From assembly GCF_900105195.1 (NCBI RefSeq), contig NZ_FNRX01000002.1, forward strand, positions 310,001 through 374,000: a stretch of 64,000 nt of DNA, read 5' to 3'. This DNA is from Rhodococcus pyridinivorans (lineage in GTDB: Bacteria > Actinomycetota > Actinomycetes > Mycobacteriales > Mycobacteriaceae). Of this stretch, positions 50,901-59,600 are shown one piece after another. Each line of letters begins with the position of its first letter. Position 1 is the stretch's first letter. The position numbers and the translations under genes were made by a program. The notes under the pieces are model-generated. The model did not search any database, was not told the DNA's origin, and saw only the letters and a program-made list of their open reading frames with translations.

Positions 50901-51626
50901 TCAGCGCGCGGACGAACTACCGGTATAGGCGGGGACCGACAGATCCTCCGACGCCTGCTGCGTGTAGCCGAGTTGATAGCGGGCCGCGTACTGCTTGTAG
51001 ATGCGGATACCGGGCTCGGCGTCGAGCGCGGCCTGCAGCCGTGCCGGGTCGCCGAGCGCGGTGACGACATAGGGCGGTGAGTAGGTGCGTCCGTGCAGCA
51101 GCAGCGTGTTGCCGATGCAGCGTGGCGCCGACGTCGCGACGATCCGCTGATCCTGCATGGCCACGGCCTCGGCACCGCCGGCCCACATCGCGTTGAGCAC
51201 GCTCTGCACGTCCTGCTGGTGCACGACGAGATCGTCGGGTGAGGCACCGGACGGATAGCGTCCGTTGGCGTCGCGGGGTGCGTCGGTGAGAGTGACGGTC
51301 ACGCCCGGACCGCGGCGGGCCACGAGTCCGGCCGGGTCCTCGATCGCGGACAGGTCGTCGAGCACCGCGGCGACGTCCTCGTCGTTCACCGCGGCACGGT
51401 CCTGGAGTTCGTCGATGCGGGTAGTGAGATCGTCTCGGGTGGCGGCCAGTTCGTCGGCCTTCTCCTGCGCGGCCCGGACCAGATCGGACAGTCGCGGGGA
51501 GTCGCCGGCGCGCAGTTCGTCGCCTTCGGACACTCCGCGGGTGGTACCCACGAGCAGACCGGCCACGAGGCAGACGACGAGGGTCGCGACACCCCACACG
51601 GGCGCGCGCAGTCGTCGTTCCGACAC
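50901..51626 (-). CDS. DUF881 family membrane protein
   Basis: The 241-residue protein has one N-terminal membrane helix (about 11-28), a coiled-coil helix (LVRAAQEKADELAATRDDLT) and the extracytoplasmic DUF881 domain with the conserved core RRGPGVTVTLTDAP and VLNAMWAGGAEAVAMQDQRI. It corresponds to Rv0012 of M. tuberculosis by place and family. The function is unknown; its position in a division gene cluster suggests a role in the cell envelope. GTG 51626 has GGAGG six bases upstream. Confidence 0.88.
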   Translation of the reverse strand: MSERRLRAPVWGVATLVVCLVAGLLVGTTRGVSEGDELRAGDSPRLSDLVRAAQEKADELAATRDDLTTRIDELQDRAAVNDEDVAAVLDDLSAIEDPAGLVARRGPGVTVTLTDAPRDANGRYPSGASPDDLVVHQQDVQSVLNAMWAGGAEAVAMQDQRIVATSAPRCIGNTLLLHGRTYSPPYVVTALGDPARLQAALDAEPGIRIYKQYAARYQLGYTQQASEDLSVPAYTGSSSAR

Positions 51627-51729
51627 GTCGTACCTCCGATCCTGGCCTTACGTTAGCGTGATCTCAACAGGTAGTTGACCGACCACTCCATCCGTGTACG
51701 ACGGGTGGAGACGTGAGAACGAGGACACC

Positions 51730-51993
51730 ATGCCCAAGTCGAAGGTTCGCAAGAAGGACGTCTCCGCGACCCGGACGGTGAGCCGCACACCGGTGAAGGT
51801 CAAGGGCACGCCGTCGAGCACGTTGTACGTGACGGTGATGCTCGCCCTGATGGTCATCGGGTTGCTGTGGCTGATCGTCTACTACCTCGCGGCCGAGCAG
51901 ATCACGTGGATGAACGATCTCGGTGCCTGGAACTTCCTGATCGGTTTCGGGTTCATGGTGGTCGGTCTGATCATGACGATGAACTGGCGCTGA
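51730..51993 (+). CDS. crgA: CrgA, cell division membrane protein
   Basis: CrgA helps assemble the septal complex with FtsZ, FtsI and, in mycobacteria, CwsA. The 87-residue protein has a basic N-terminus (MPKSKVRKK) and two membrane helices (about 34-55 and 66-85) separated by EQITWMNDLGAWN, the family core. ATG 51730 has GAGGAC upstream. It is divergent from the DUF881 gene, with about 100 bases between for both promoters, and keeps the order of the mycobacterial locus. Confidence 0.94.
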   Translation: MPKSKVRKKDVSATRTVSRTPVKVKGTPSSTLYVTVMLALMVIGLLWLIVYYLAAEQITWMNDLGAWNFLIGFGFMVVGLIMTMNWR

Positions 51994-52100
51994 CCTCCAC
52001 CCCGCTCGGGTTACACCGATGTTATTCATCCCCACCTGGGGATAACACTGTGCACAACCCGGTGAGAGGTCCCCGGGGAACGGATCGGAAGAGGACGCAG

Positions 52101-52559
52101 ATGCCCGACGAGACACCGCTGCGGTGGGCGACGCCGCCCGCCGCGATAGCGGCGTTGTCGGCCGCCGGTATCGCCTTGGCCGTGACCGCCGCGGTTGCGG
52201 TTCCCGACGCGGCCGGTCGCGTACTGGTGGGTTTCGCGGCGGTGCTCGTCCTCGTGATGGTCGCGCTCGCGCTGCGGCAGCGTCCGCGTCTCGAAGTGCT
52301 CCCCGGAGGAACGGGGATCGCGACGATGCGGTTGACGGGTCGTCGCGAGTTCCTGCGCGCGGCCCTGCACCGCGTGCGGATCGTCGAGTACCCGCGCTTC
52401 GGGCGGCGCGTGCCGATGCTCGAGATCGACACGATCGACCCCGCGACCGGCACGGAGAACCTGATGATCTTCGGCCGGTGGGATCTGGGCACCGACCCGC
52501 GGAACGTGCACGCCGCGCTGGCGATGCGCGATCTCGCGCCCGATCAGACACCCAGTTGA
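52101..52559 (+). CDS. PH-domain (bPH) membrane protein, Rv0010c-like
   Basis: The 152-residue protein has two membrane helices (about 13-33 and 38-56) followed by a small PH-like beta domain (RLEVLPGGTGIATMRLTGR and FGRRVPMLEIDTIDP). By family and position it matches Rv0010c, which lies between ppiA and crgA in M. tuberculosis. The function is unknown. ATG 52101 has GAAGAGGA upstream. Its 3' end overlaps the convergent rhomboid gene by 16 bases. Confidence 0.82.
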   Translation: MPDETPLRWATPPAAIAALSAAGIALAVTAAVAVPDAAGRVLVGFAAVLVLVMVALALRQRPRLEVLPGGTGIATMRLTGRREFLRAALHRVRIVEYPRFGRRVPMLEIDTIDPATGTENLMIFGRWDLGTDPRNVHAALAMRDLAPDQTPS

Positions 52560-53470
52560 TCGCGTAGCCGCACGACGGCGAGCACGATCGCGACCAGCGT
52601 CACCGCGACGACCGCGACCAGCGCGATCCATCCGGTGCGCACGATGCGGTCCCGGTCGGTGCCGGCACCGAGATACTGCGGGGCGTAGAGCAGGGCCGCT
52701 GTCGCGGCGGCACCGGCGACGAGACCGCCCAGGTGACCCCACAGGGAGATGCCCGGGACGGTGATGCTGATGATCACGTTGAGGCCGACGATGGTCAGCA
52801 CGGGTGCCGGGCTGCGACGCAGGCGCAGCAGGATGACGGCCTGCGCGCCGAGCAGACCGAAGACCGCTCCCGACGCTCCGGCGGTGACCGCTCCGGTCTC
52901 CATGAACATCACTGCGGCGGACCCGCCGAGGATCGACACGAGGTAGACCGAGAGGTACCGGGCGCGTCCGAGCACGAGTTCGGTGTCGCGTCCGATCACC
53001 CACAGGGCGAACATGTTGACGGCCAGGTGGAGCAGGCCGAAGTGCAGGAATCCGCTGCCGAGGATCCGGATGTACTCGCCGTGCGCGGCGATGATGGGCG
53101 GCCACAACGCCCAGTCGAGGAACAGCGCCGAGCCCTGCTCGTTGGTCATCACGCTGCCCGACTGCGCGGCGGTGATGCCGAAGACGAGCACATTCAGCGC
53201 GATGAACACGTACGTCACGATCGGCGAGGGCCGATCGGAACGGACGGGTGCGCCGGCGATGGTTCGGGCCTGCGGTGTCGACCGTTCGGCCGCGGCGACG
53301 CAGTCGACGCAGTGCTGACCGACCGAGGCGGGACGCAGGCACTCGGGGCACGCGGGCCGGCCGCATCGGGAGCAGGCGAGAAGGGTCGGGCGGTCGGGAT
53401 GGCGAACGCACCGCGGCTGGGGTTGCGGGCCACCACCCTCGGCCGCGGAGCCCCAGCCGGGGTTCGTCAT
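52544..53470 (-). CDS. Rhomboid family intramembrane serine protease
   Basis: Rhomboids cut membrane proteins inside the lipid bilayer. The 308-residue protein has an N-terminal zinc-finger (B-box-like) part with cysteines in CVRHP, CSRCGRPACPEC and HCVDC, then six to seven membrane helices. The catalytic serine is in GASGAVFG near residue 200 and the histidine in LWGHLGGLVAGA near residue 250. The HFGLLHLAVNMFALW segment of the second helix is typical. ATG 53470 has GAGAG upstream. In M. tuberculosis the ppiA-Rv0010c interval has no rhomboid gene, so this is an insertion relative to that locus. Confidence 0.93.
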   Translation of the reverse strand: MTNPGWGSAAEGGGPQPQPRCVRHPDRPTLLACSRCGRPACPECLRPASVGQHCVDCVAAAERSTPQARTIAGAPVRSDRPSPIVTYVFIALNVLVFGITAAQSGSVMTNEQGSALFLDWALWPPIIAAHGEYIRILGSGFLHFGLLHLAVNMFALWVIGRDTELVLGRARYLSVYLVSILGGSAAVMFMETGAVTAGASGAVFGLLGAQAVILLRLRRSPAPVLTIVGLNVIISITVPGISLWGHLGGLVAGAAATAALLYAPQYLGAGTDRDRIVRTGWIALVAVVAVTLVAIVLAVVRLRDQLGV

Positions 53471-53480
53471 GGGAACTCTC

Positions 53481-54008
53481 TCAGGAGATGGTGATGCTGT
53501 TGATCACGACGTCGTCGACCGGGCGATCGGCGCGGTCGGTGGCGGTGGTCGCGATCGCGTCGACGACCTTCTTCGACTCGGCGTCGACGACCTCACCGAA
53601 GATGGTGTGGCGACGGTTGAGGTGCGGGGTCGGGCCGACGGTGATGAAGAACTGCGAGCCGTTGGTGCCCGGGCCGGCGTTCGCCATCGCGAGCAGGTAG
53701 CCGCGGTCGAACTGCAGCTCGGGGTGGAACTCGTCGGCGAACTGGTAGCCCGGGCCGCCGCGGCCGGTGCCGGTGGGGTCGCCACCCTGGATCATGAAGC
53801 CGTCGATGACGCGGTGGAAGACCGCGCCGTCGTAGAACGGACCGCTGGTCTCGCCCTTGGCGTTCTGGGTCTTGTACTCCTTGGTGCCCTGAGCCAGGCC
53901 GACGAAGTTCTCGACGGTCTTCGGCGCGTGGTTGCCGAAAAGCGCAATCGCGATGTCGCCGCGGTTCGTGTGGAGCGTGGCCGTTGCTGTCTGATGCGGT
54001 GAAGTCAC
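53481..54008 (-). CDS. ppiA: PpiA, cyclophilin-type peptidyl-prolyl isomerase
   Basis: PpiA speeds cis-trans isomerisation of proline bonds in cytoplasmic proteins. The 175-residue protein is nearly collinear with M. tuberculosis PpiA and has the active-site pattern [36 protein letters not shown] and [15 protein letters not shown] 54008 is chosen by alignment; the upstream ATG on the same strand is in another frame. It is divergent from cwsA, as in mycobacteria. Confidence 0.95.
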   Translation of the reverse strand: MTSPHQTATATLHTNRGDIAIALFGNHAPKTVENFVGLAQGTKEYKTQNAKGETSGPFYDGAVFHRVIDGFMIQGGDPTGTGRGGPGYQFADEFHPELQFDRGYLLAMANAGPGTNGSQFFITVGPTPHLNRRHTIFGEVVDAESKKVVDAIATTATDRADRPVDDVVINSITIS

Positions 54009-54109
54009 CCCACCATGGTGCCATTGCCCGCTTCCCGGGCAGGACAGGCGGCGCGGGACACGCTCTCCGGTCACGACCACAGGTCCGGGCGGTATGGAAG
54101 AGTGGACGC

Positions 54110-54574
54110 ATGAGCAAGCTGATTCATGCCGAGACCGACGACGTGTGGCTTCCGGCATTCGTGCGACGCCACGACGAATCCGGCAATCTCGCGGGTGCTC
54201 TCCGCGTGGCCGGCGAGGGCGCGGTAGCTCTCGCGCAGGGCTCGAGTGCGGCCGGACTGTTCGCAGCACGCAAGGGTCTGGACGTCGCGGGCGAACTGCT
54301 CTCGGTGGCCCGGCGGGCCGCGGCCGAGCGGTGTGCCGCGAAGTCGTCCTCTCGTCCGGAGCGCACGGGCAGGCGGTTCGGTCTCGTCGTCGCCGGCGCG
54401 GTTGCCGTCGTGGCCGCAGGCGGGGTCGTGTTCTACCGGCGACGACGGCCGGATCACCCTCCGATCGCTCCGGAACCGCCGCGCGTGCGGCCCGCGGAGT
54501 CCGCGGCGACGACGACCGACGAGGCCGCCTCGACGCCGGTCTCCCCCGAGTCCACCGACACCTCGGAGGCCTGA
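54110..54574 (+). CDS. cwsA: CwsA-like cell wall synthesis protein
   Basis: CwsA (Rv0008c) is a small membrane protein that binds CrgA and Wag31 and affects polar growth. The 154-residue protein has alanine-rich amphipathic helices ([31 protein letters not shown]), one membrane helix (about 88-107) and a Pro/Thr-rich tail. This layout and the position divergent from ppiA match CwsA, although sequence similarity is modest. ATG 54110 has GGAAGAG upstream. The last 120 bases overlap the convergent small gene on the other strand. Confidence 0.75.
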   Translation: MSKLIHAETDDVWLPAFVRRHDESGNLAGALRVAGEGAVALAQGSSAAGLFAARKGLDVAGELLSVARRAAAERCAAKSSSRPERTGRRFGLVVAGAVAVVAAGGVVFYRRRRPDHPPIAPEPPRVRPAESAATTTDEAASTPVSPESTDTSEA

Positions 54575-54699
54575 TCGCCGTCCGCGGTGCCGAATTCTCG
54601 TTCCGCCGATCGGATCTCGCGGTCGACGATGAGGCACGCCGCGAAGTAGAGCGCGCCGAGGAAAGTGAGCAGGACGGGGACGAAGGCCAGGAATTCCAT
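54454..54699 (-). CDS. Small membrane protein overlapping cwsA antisense
   Basis: I do not recognise this 81-residue protein. One membrane helix (about 4-26, [23 protein letters not shown]) is followed by an acidic and Ser/Gly-rich tail. GGAGG lies five bases before ATG 54699, which is stronger than most sites in the window and supports translation. The 3' half (54454-54574) is antisense to the C-terminal tail of cwsA. Tail composition therefore may reflect the opposite gene rather than its own function. Confidence 0.6.
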   Translation of the reverse strand: MEFLAFVPVLLTFLGALYFAACLIVDREIRSAEREFGTADGDQASEVSVDSGETGVEAASSVVVAADSAGRTRGGSGAIGG

Positions 54700-54928
54700 G
54701 GCCACCTCCGTTCCGATCCGCGATGGGGATCGGCGAGTGACGGGCGGGGCACGTCGTCGGTGACTATTCGAGCGTAGGCGCGTCCGGGAGTACCCGCACG
54801 TCCCCGACGACTTCCGCGGTAGTGATCTAGTTCACATCCAACTGCTTCATGATCGACTCGGCCGAACCTGTGATAAGAGGCATATCCGGGTGCATACTCA
54901 CCAGTAGGCACGCGACCCGGAGGCAGTC

Positions 54929-56884
54929 ATGGCAGAGAGCGCCGATGCCCGAACCCCACAGGTCACCGAGCGGCAGGCTCGTGAAGTAGCGGAGCAGGCG
55001 CGCGAATCCGAGTGGAACAAGCCGTCCTTCGCGAAGGAACTGTTCCTCGGACGGCTCACCCTCGACCTCGTCCACCCCTTCCCGCGACCGACACCCGACG
55101 AGGACTCCCGTACCGAGGAGTTCCTCGCACGCCTGCGCGCCGCGTGCAGTTCGATGGACGGCGGCCGCATCGAACGCGACGCGCGGATACCCGACGAATA
55201 CGTCCGCGAGCTGGCCGAACTCGGCTGCTTCGGCATGAAGATCCCGCAGGAGTACGGCGGCCTCGGGCTGTCGCAGGTCGCCTACAACCGGGCCCTGACG
55301 GTCGTCGCCTGCGTGCATCCCAGCATCGGCGCGCTGCTGTCGGCCCATCAGTCGATCGGTGTGCCGGAACCGCTCAAGCTCGCCGGCACCCCTGAGCAGA
55401 AGCAGCGCTTCCTGCCGCGATGCGCGCGCGGCGCCATCTCGGCTTTCCTGCTCACCGAACCCGACGTCGGGTCCGACCCCGCCCGACTCGCGTCCACCGC
55501 CATCCCGGTCGAGGACGGCAGCGCCTACGAACTCGAGGGCGTCAAGCTGTGGACGACCAACGGGGTGGTCGCCGAACTGCTCGTCGTCATGGCCCGCGTA
55601 CCGAAGAGCGAAGGCCATCGCGGCGGGATCTCCGCCTTCGTCGTGGAAGCGGATTCACCCGGCATCACCGTCGAACGCCGCAACTCCTTCATGGGCCTGC
55701 GCGGCATCGAGAACGGCGTGACCCGGCTGCACAAGGTGCGGGTTCCGAAGGAGAACCTCATCGGACGTGAGGGCGATGGGCTGAAGATCGCGTTGACGAC
55801 GCTCAACGCCGGTCGCCTCGCCATCCCCGCGATGTGCTCGGGTGCCGGCAAGTGGGCGCTGAAGATCGCCCGCGAATGGTCGTCGGAGCGGGTGCAGTGG
55901 GGCAAGCCGGTCGGTGAGCACGAGGCCGTCGCCGCGAAGATCTCGTTCATCGCCGCGACCACCTACGCACTCGAGTCCGTCGTCGAACTGTCGGGCCAGA
56001 TGAACGACGAACAGCGCAACGACATCCGCATCGAGGCGGCACTGGCGAAGTTGTGGGCGAGCGAGATGGGATGCCTCATCGCCGACGAACTCGTGCAGAT
56101 CCGCGGCGGACGCGGCTACGAGACCGCCGAGTCGCTGGCGGCGCGCGGCGAACGGGCCGTTCCCGCAGAGCAACTCGTCCGCGACCTGCGGATCAACCGC
56201 ATCTTCGAGGGGTCGAGCGAGATCATGCGTCTCCTCGTCGCCCGCGAGGCGGTCGACGCCCACCTGCGCGCAGCCGGCGAACTCGCCGACCCCGATTCGA
56301 CGGGCAAGGAGAAGGCGCAGGCCGCGGTACGGGCGAGTGGGTTCTACGCCCGATGGCTCCCGAAACTCGTCACCGGCAAGGGACAGCTACCGCGGACCTA
56401 CAACGAATTCGGTTTTCTGGCAACACATCTGAGGTACATCGAACGCAGCTCGCGCAAGCTCGCCCGCTCGACATTCTACGGGATGGCCCGCTGGCAGGCC
56501 GGACTCGAGAAGCGGGAGAACTTCCTCGGACGGATCGTCGACATCGGAGCCGAGCTGTTCGCCGCGACCGCCGTGTGCGTGCGCGCCGAACGGCAACGCG
56601 TCGACGGGCACCCGGGAGCCGACGCGGCCTTCGAACTGGCCGACGCGTTCTGCAAGCAGTCGCGGCTGCGCGTGGAGAAGTTGTTCGACGCCCTGTGGAC
56701 GAACACCGACGCCGAGGATCGTCGCACCGCGGCCGGCGTTCTCGAGGGCAGATACGAGTGGCTCGAGCGCGGTGTGCTCGATCCGAGCGAGGGCACCGGT
56801 CCGTGGATCTCCCGCTGGGAACCGGGCCCGTCGACCGAGACGAACGTCGCGCGCCGGATCATCGACACCCGTCACTCGGTGTAG
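54929..56884 (+). CDS. Acyl-CoA dehydrogenase family protein (VLCAD-like, long form)
   Basis: The 651-residue protein is an FAD-dependent acyl-CoA dehydrogenase that should introduce a trans-2 double bond in beta-oxidation. An N-terminal helical domain (about 60-160), a beta-barrel with AFLLTEPDVGSDPARLAS near residue 170, and a C-terminal helical domain with VQIRGGRGYETAESL and INRIFEGSSEIMRLL are visible. About 170 extra residues at the end resemble the membrane-binding tail of VLCAD-like enzymes. ATG 54929 has CGGAGG upstream. It stands alone and is followed by a strong terminator. Confidence 0.9.
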   Translation: MAESADARTPQVTERQAREVAEQARESEWNKPSFAKELFLGRLTLDLVHPFPRPTPDEDSRTEEFLARLRAACSSMDGGRIERDARIPDEYVRELAELGCFGMKIPQEYGGLGLSQVAYNRALTVVACVHPSIGALLSAHQSIGVPEPLKLAGTPEQKQRFLPRCARGAISAFLLTEPDVGSDPARLASTAIPVEDGSAYELEGVKLWTTNGVVAELLVVMARVPKSEGHRGGISAFVVEADSPGITVERRNSFMGLRGIENGVTRLHKVRVPKENLIGREGDGLKIALTTLNAGRLAIPAMCSGAGKWALKIAREWSSERVQWGKPVGEHEAVAAKISFIAATTYALESVVELSGQMNDEQRNDIRIEAALAKLWASEMGCLIADELVQIRGGRGYETAESLAARGERAVPAEQLVRDLRINRIFEGSSEIMRLLVAREAVDAHLRAAGELADPDSTGKEKAQAAVRASGFYARWLPKLVTGKGQLPRTYNEFGFLATHLRYIERSSRKLARSTFYGMARWQAGLEKRENFLGRIVDIGAELFAATAVCVRAERQRVDGHPGADAAFELADAFCKQSRLRVEKLFDALWTNTDAEDRRTAAGVLEGRYEWLERGVLDPSEGTGPWISRWEPGPSTETNVARRIIDTRHSV

Positions 56885-56897
56885 ACCCTGCACACGA

Positions 56898-56935
56898 ATC
56901 CGGCCCGCACCCCCGGAAGGGAGTGCGGGCCGGAT
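56898..56935. terminator. Bidirectional terminator
   Basis: ATCCGGCCCGCAC and GTGCGGGCCGGAT form a perfect 13-bp stem between the convergent acyl-CoA dehydrogenase and lipase genes. Confidence 0.85.
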
Positions 56936-56957
56936 CGATTGCGGATTCGAAGGAGCG

Positions 56958-58250
56958 TCAGAAGGCTCCACAGTTCGACGGTGCGGGCTCACCGCGCAGT
57001 CGCGCTTCGATGTACGCGACGGAGTCGGGCAGTCCGCCGATCATGGGCACCGCATGGTTGATGATGAAGCCGGGCAGGATCGGCGGCGTCGTGTTGGGCA
57101 GGAACTGCACCGTCGCGCCCTGATCGCACCAGTCCAGCGCCAGCTGACGGCCCTGACCGTAGGGGACCGTGTCGTCCTGCGTGCCGTGCTGGAGGAGGAC
57201 GGGCACGGCAGGCGTGCGGTTGCCGATGCGCTGCTCCGCGAGGATCTTCTGGACCTGGGGCAGGCGGTCGAGCACGACATCGAGGGGCTCACCCGTGCGG
57301 GTGTAGTCGCCGGTGCGCTGGAATGCGAAATTCGCCACCGTCTCCGGGACGCACTGGTTCGCCACGGCCGCGAGCATCTTGCGGCCGCGATCACTGATCT
57401 CGGCGTCGATCTCGTCGCGGATCTCCGGGTAGGCGTCGGCCAGACCGTTGATCGTGTACCCGATGGCACCGGTGAGCAGCGTGCCGTCGATCTGCTTCAA
57501 CGTGGCCACGAGGTCGGCGGGCGGAGCACCCACGTAGGCGCCGACGAGGTTCAGTTCGGGGGCGTACTCGGGAGCGAGCTCGGCCGCAGCGCCCGACGCG
57601 CCGCCGCCCTGCGAGTAACCGAAGAGGCCGACCGGGCTGTTCTCGGTCACCGACGCGTTCTCGAGCTTCAGCGCCGCGCGCACCGAGTCGAGCACCGCGT
57701 GGGCTTCGGCGGCGCGGTTCACGTAGGTGTGGTGCCCCGGCGTACCGAGACCGTCGTAGTCGGTGACGACCACGGCGATGCCGCGCAGCAGCAGCGCGTT
57801 GATCGACAGCACCTCGTACTCGGTGAAGAAGTCGAGGGGCGGATTATAGTTGACGAGCGCGCCGAGATTGCGGGACGGCGCGCACTGGTCACCCTGACCG
57901 TGGGTACCGACGGCCAGCGCGACGAGCGGCCGGTCGCCGGGACCGTTCCACGGCGTCGACGGCTCGATGTAGGTGCCGCTCACCGCGTTGGGTGCGCCCT
58001 TGGCGTCGTTGCTGCGGTACAGCAGCTTGGTGCCCTGACCCGGGAAGATGCCGTCGGCGACCGGTGCGCGCAATGCCAGATCGGACGGTGCCGTGCGCAG
58101 GACGTCGCCGGGAGCACCCGTCGGCAGCGGGTCGGGCGGGAGATAGAAGTCCGTCTCGGCTCCCGCTGTCGCCGCGGTTCCGAGAATTCCGCCAGCAAGG
58201 ACGGTCGTCGTCACCGCCGCGGCCATCCACTTCCGAGCGCGCCCCACCAT
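56958..58250 (-). CDS. Secreted LIP-family lipase
   Basis: The 430-residue protein has a Sec signal peptide (MVGRARKWMAAAVTTTVL, cleavage near AGA-ET) and the secretory lipase (LIP, PF03583) fold. The nucleophile is in GYSQGGGASG near residue 213, the acid in HGTQDDTVPYGQG and the histidine in FIINHAVPM. Such enzymes release fatty acids from triacylglycerol outside the cell. ATG 58250 has GGAGG upstream. The next gene upstream is divergent. A possible TetR-type inverted repeat is present at 58320-58335, about 70 bases before the start. Confidence 0.92.
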   Translation of the reverse strand: MVGRARKWMAAAVTTTVLAGGILGTAATAGAETDFYLPPDPLPTGAPGDVLRTAPSDLALRAPVADGIFPGQGTKLLYRSNDAKGAPNAVSGTYIEPSTPWNGPGDRPLVALAVGTHGQGDQCAPSRNLGALVNYNPPLDFFTEYEVLSINALLLRGIAVVVTDYDGLGTPGHHTYVNRAAEAHAVLDSVRAALKLENASVTENSPVGLFGYSQGGGASGAAAELAPEYAPELNLVGAYVGAPPADLVATLKQIDGTLLTGAIGYTINGLADAYPEIRDEIDAEISDRGRKMLAAVANQCVPETVANFAFQRTGDYTRTGEPLDVVLDRLPQVQKILAEQRIGNRTPAVPVLLQHGTQDDTVPYGQGRQLALDWCDQGATVQFLPNTTPPILPGFIINHAVPMIGGLPDSVAYIEARLRGEPAPSNCGAF

Positions 58251-58319
58251 GTTGTTCCTCCACCTGGATCCACCGGAACCGTGTGTCCCTCGTCACGGCG
58301 GTACGGACTGTAACACGTA

Positions 58320-58335
58320 CTTACCGGAAAGTAAG
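58320..58335. promoter_or_regulatory. Possible operator upstream of the LIP lipase
   Basis: CTTAC-N6-GTAAG is a short inverted repeat with the sequence type often bound by TetR-family lipid regulators. It lies between divergent genes and no regulator is next to it. Confidence 0.35.
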
Positions 58336-58465
58336 GTCGGCACTTCCCTCCCTGTCTGCCACAATCGTTCTTCGCGCCCGAAGCGGTGCATTTGTCCGGC
58401 GCACCCGGAGCGAGTCGGGTCCTCGGCAGCACGACGGACGAGCAGCCTCTCGAGGAAGGGAAGAC

Positions 58466-59572
58466 ATGGCAATCGGTGTCGGCCTCCGGATCGGGCGAGT
58501 CGTGTCCACGGCGGTCATCGCATCCAACGAACCCGGCACTCCCGACCCTGTCGTCCTCGCCCGCGACTCCGTCCTGCACGTCGACCACGACGGCAACACG
58601 TCGCTCGGCAGCGTGGCGCACGGGGACGAAGCACGCACGATCGCGGGCTTCCTCACGCGGGTCGGCGACGCCTCGGGCATCACCGCGAGCGACGGTCGCA
58701 TGTACCGCGCCGAGGACGCGATGGCCACCGCCATCCACTGCCTGTTGCGGGAGTGTCACCCGTTGCCGACCTTCGGCGGCATGGACCGGGACAGCGACCC
58801 CGGCTACGCCGCCACCTACCCGTCGCACTGGGATCCGGACACCATCGCGACCTTGCGTGCCGCCCTGGACTACGCGAATCTGCGGCACGTGGATCTCGTG
58901 TCCGACGCGCAGGCGGCCGCCGCCTGGTACGCCTCCGAGATCTCCGAGACCCCTGGCCAACTCGTGGGGGTCTTCCATCTCGACGACGGCGGCTCGACCG
59001 TCACCCTCGTACGCTCGGGCGTGCCCGCCGGCAAGGCCTACCGCACCCCCGCCCAGGGCGCACCGTCCCCGGCGGCCCAACTCGCCACGGCCCTCGGATC
59101 GTTCGGCTGGATACCGGACAATCTCGAGGCCGTCGTCGTCATGGGCGACGGTCTCGTCGCACGAGATCGCACCCACATCCAGGAGATCGCGAACAGCCTC
59201 GCCACGAAGCTCACGGTGCGCAGCCTCGTCGGGCCGGGCCCGGAACAGACGGCGGCGCTCGGCGCCGCGATCCTCGCGGCCGGATTCACGCCGGCACGCG
59301 AGACCAACAAGACCCGGATCGGACTTCCACCTTCCTACGACGAAACCGACGTACTCACCGGCGGTTTCGCTCGGCTGCGCGAACTCGAGGAGAGACGTCT
59401 CGGGGCCGAGAGCACCGCCGAGAACCGCGGAGCCGCGAGGAAGGAGGCCACACCCGTTCCGGTGCTCACCACGGGCACCGCAGACGAGAACACCGGCAAC
59501 ACGAGAACGGTCGTCATCGGGGTGGTCGCCGTTCTCGTGCTGATCGCGATCCTCGCCGGCATGCTGCTCTGA
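58466..59572 (+). CDS. Membrane-anchored Hsp70/actin-fold-like protein
   Basis: The 368-residue protein has an Hsp70/actin-like N-terminal part and a C-terminal membrane helix (about 345-367, VVIGVVAVLVLIAILAGMLL). The fold is suggested by TIATLRAALDYANLRHVDLVSDAQAAAAW, which resembles the DnaK NEPTAAA region, by LVGVFHLDDGGSTVTLV as the phosphate-2-like strand and by GPGPEQTAALGAAILA at the end. The phosphate-1 loop is degenerate (GVGLRIGRVV), so ATP hydrolysis is doubtful. The substrate-binding domain is absent. ATG 58466 has GAGGAAGG upstream. It may be a scaffold on the cytoplasmic membrane face. Confidence 0.65.
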   Translation: MAIGVGLRIGRVVSTAVIASNEPGTPDPVVLARDSVLHVDHDGNTSLGSVAHGDEARTIAGFLTRVGDASGITASDGRMYRAEDAMATAIHCLLRECHPLPTFGGMDRDSDPGYAATYPSHWDPDTIATLRAALDYANLRHVDLVSDAQAAAAWYASEISETPGQLVGVFHLDDGGSTVTLVRSGVPAGKAYRTPAQGAPSPAAQLATALGSFGWIPDNLEAVVVMGDGLVARDRTHIQEIANSLATKLTVRSLVGPGPEQTAALGAAILAAGFTPARETNKTRIGLPPSYDETDVLTGGFARLRELEERRLGAESTAENRGAARKEATPVPVLTTGTADENTGNTRTVVIGVVAVLVLIAILAGMLL

Positions 59573-59600
59573 TCGATCTCCTGTCTCCGATCGACCCTGC

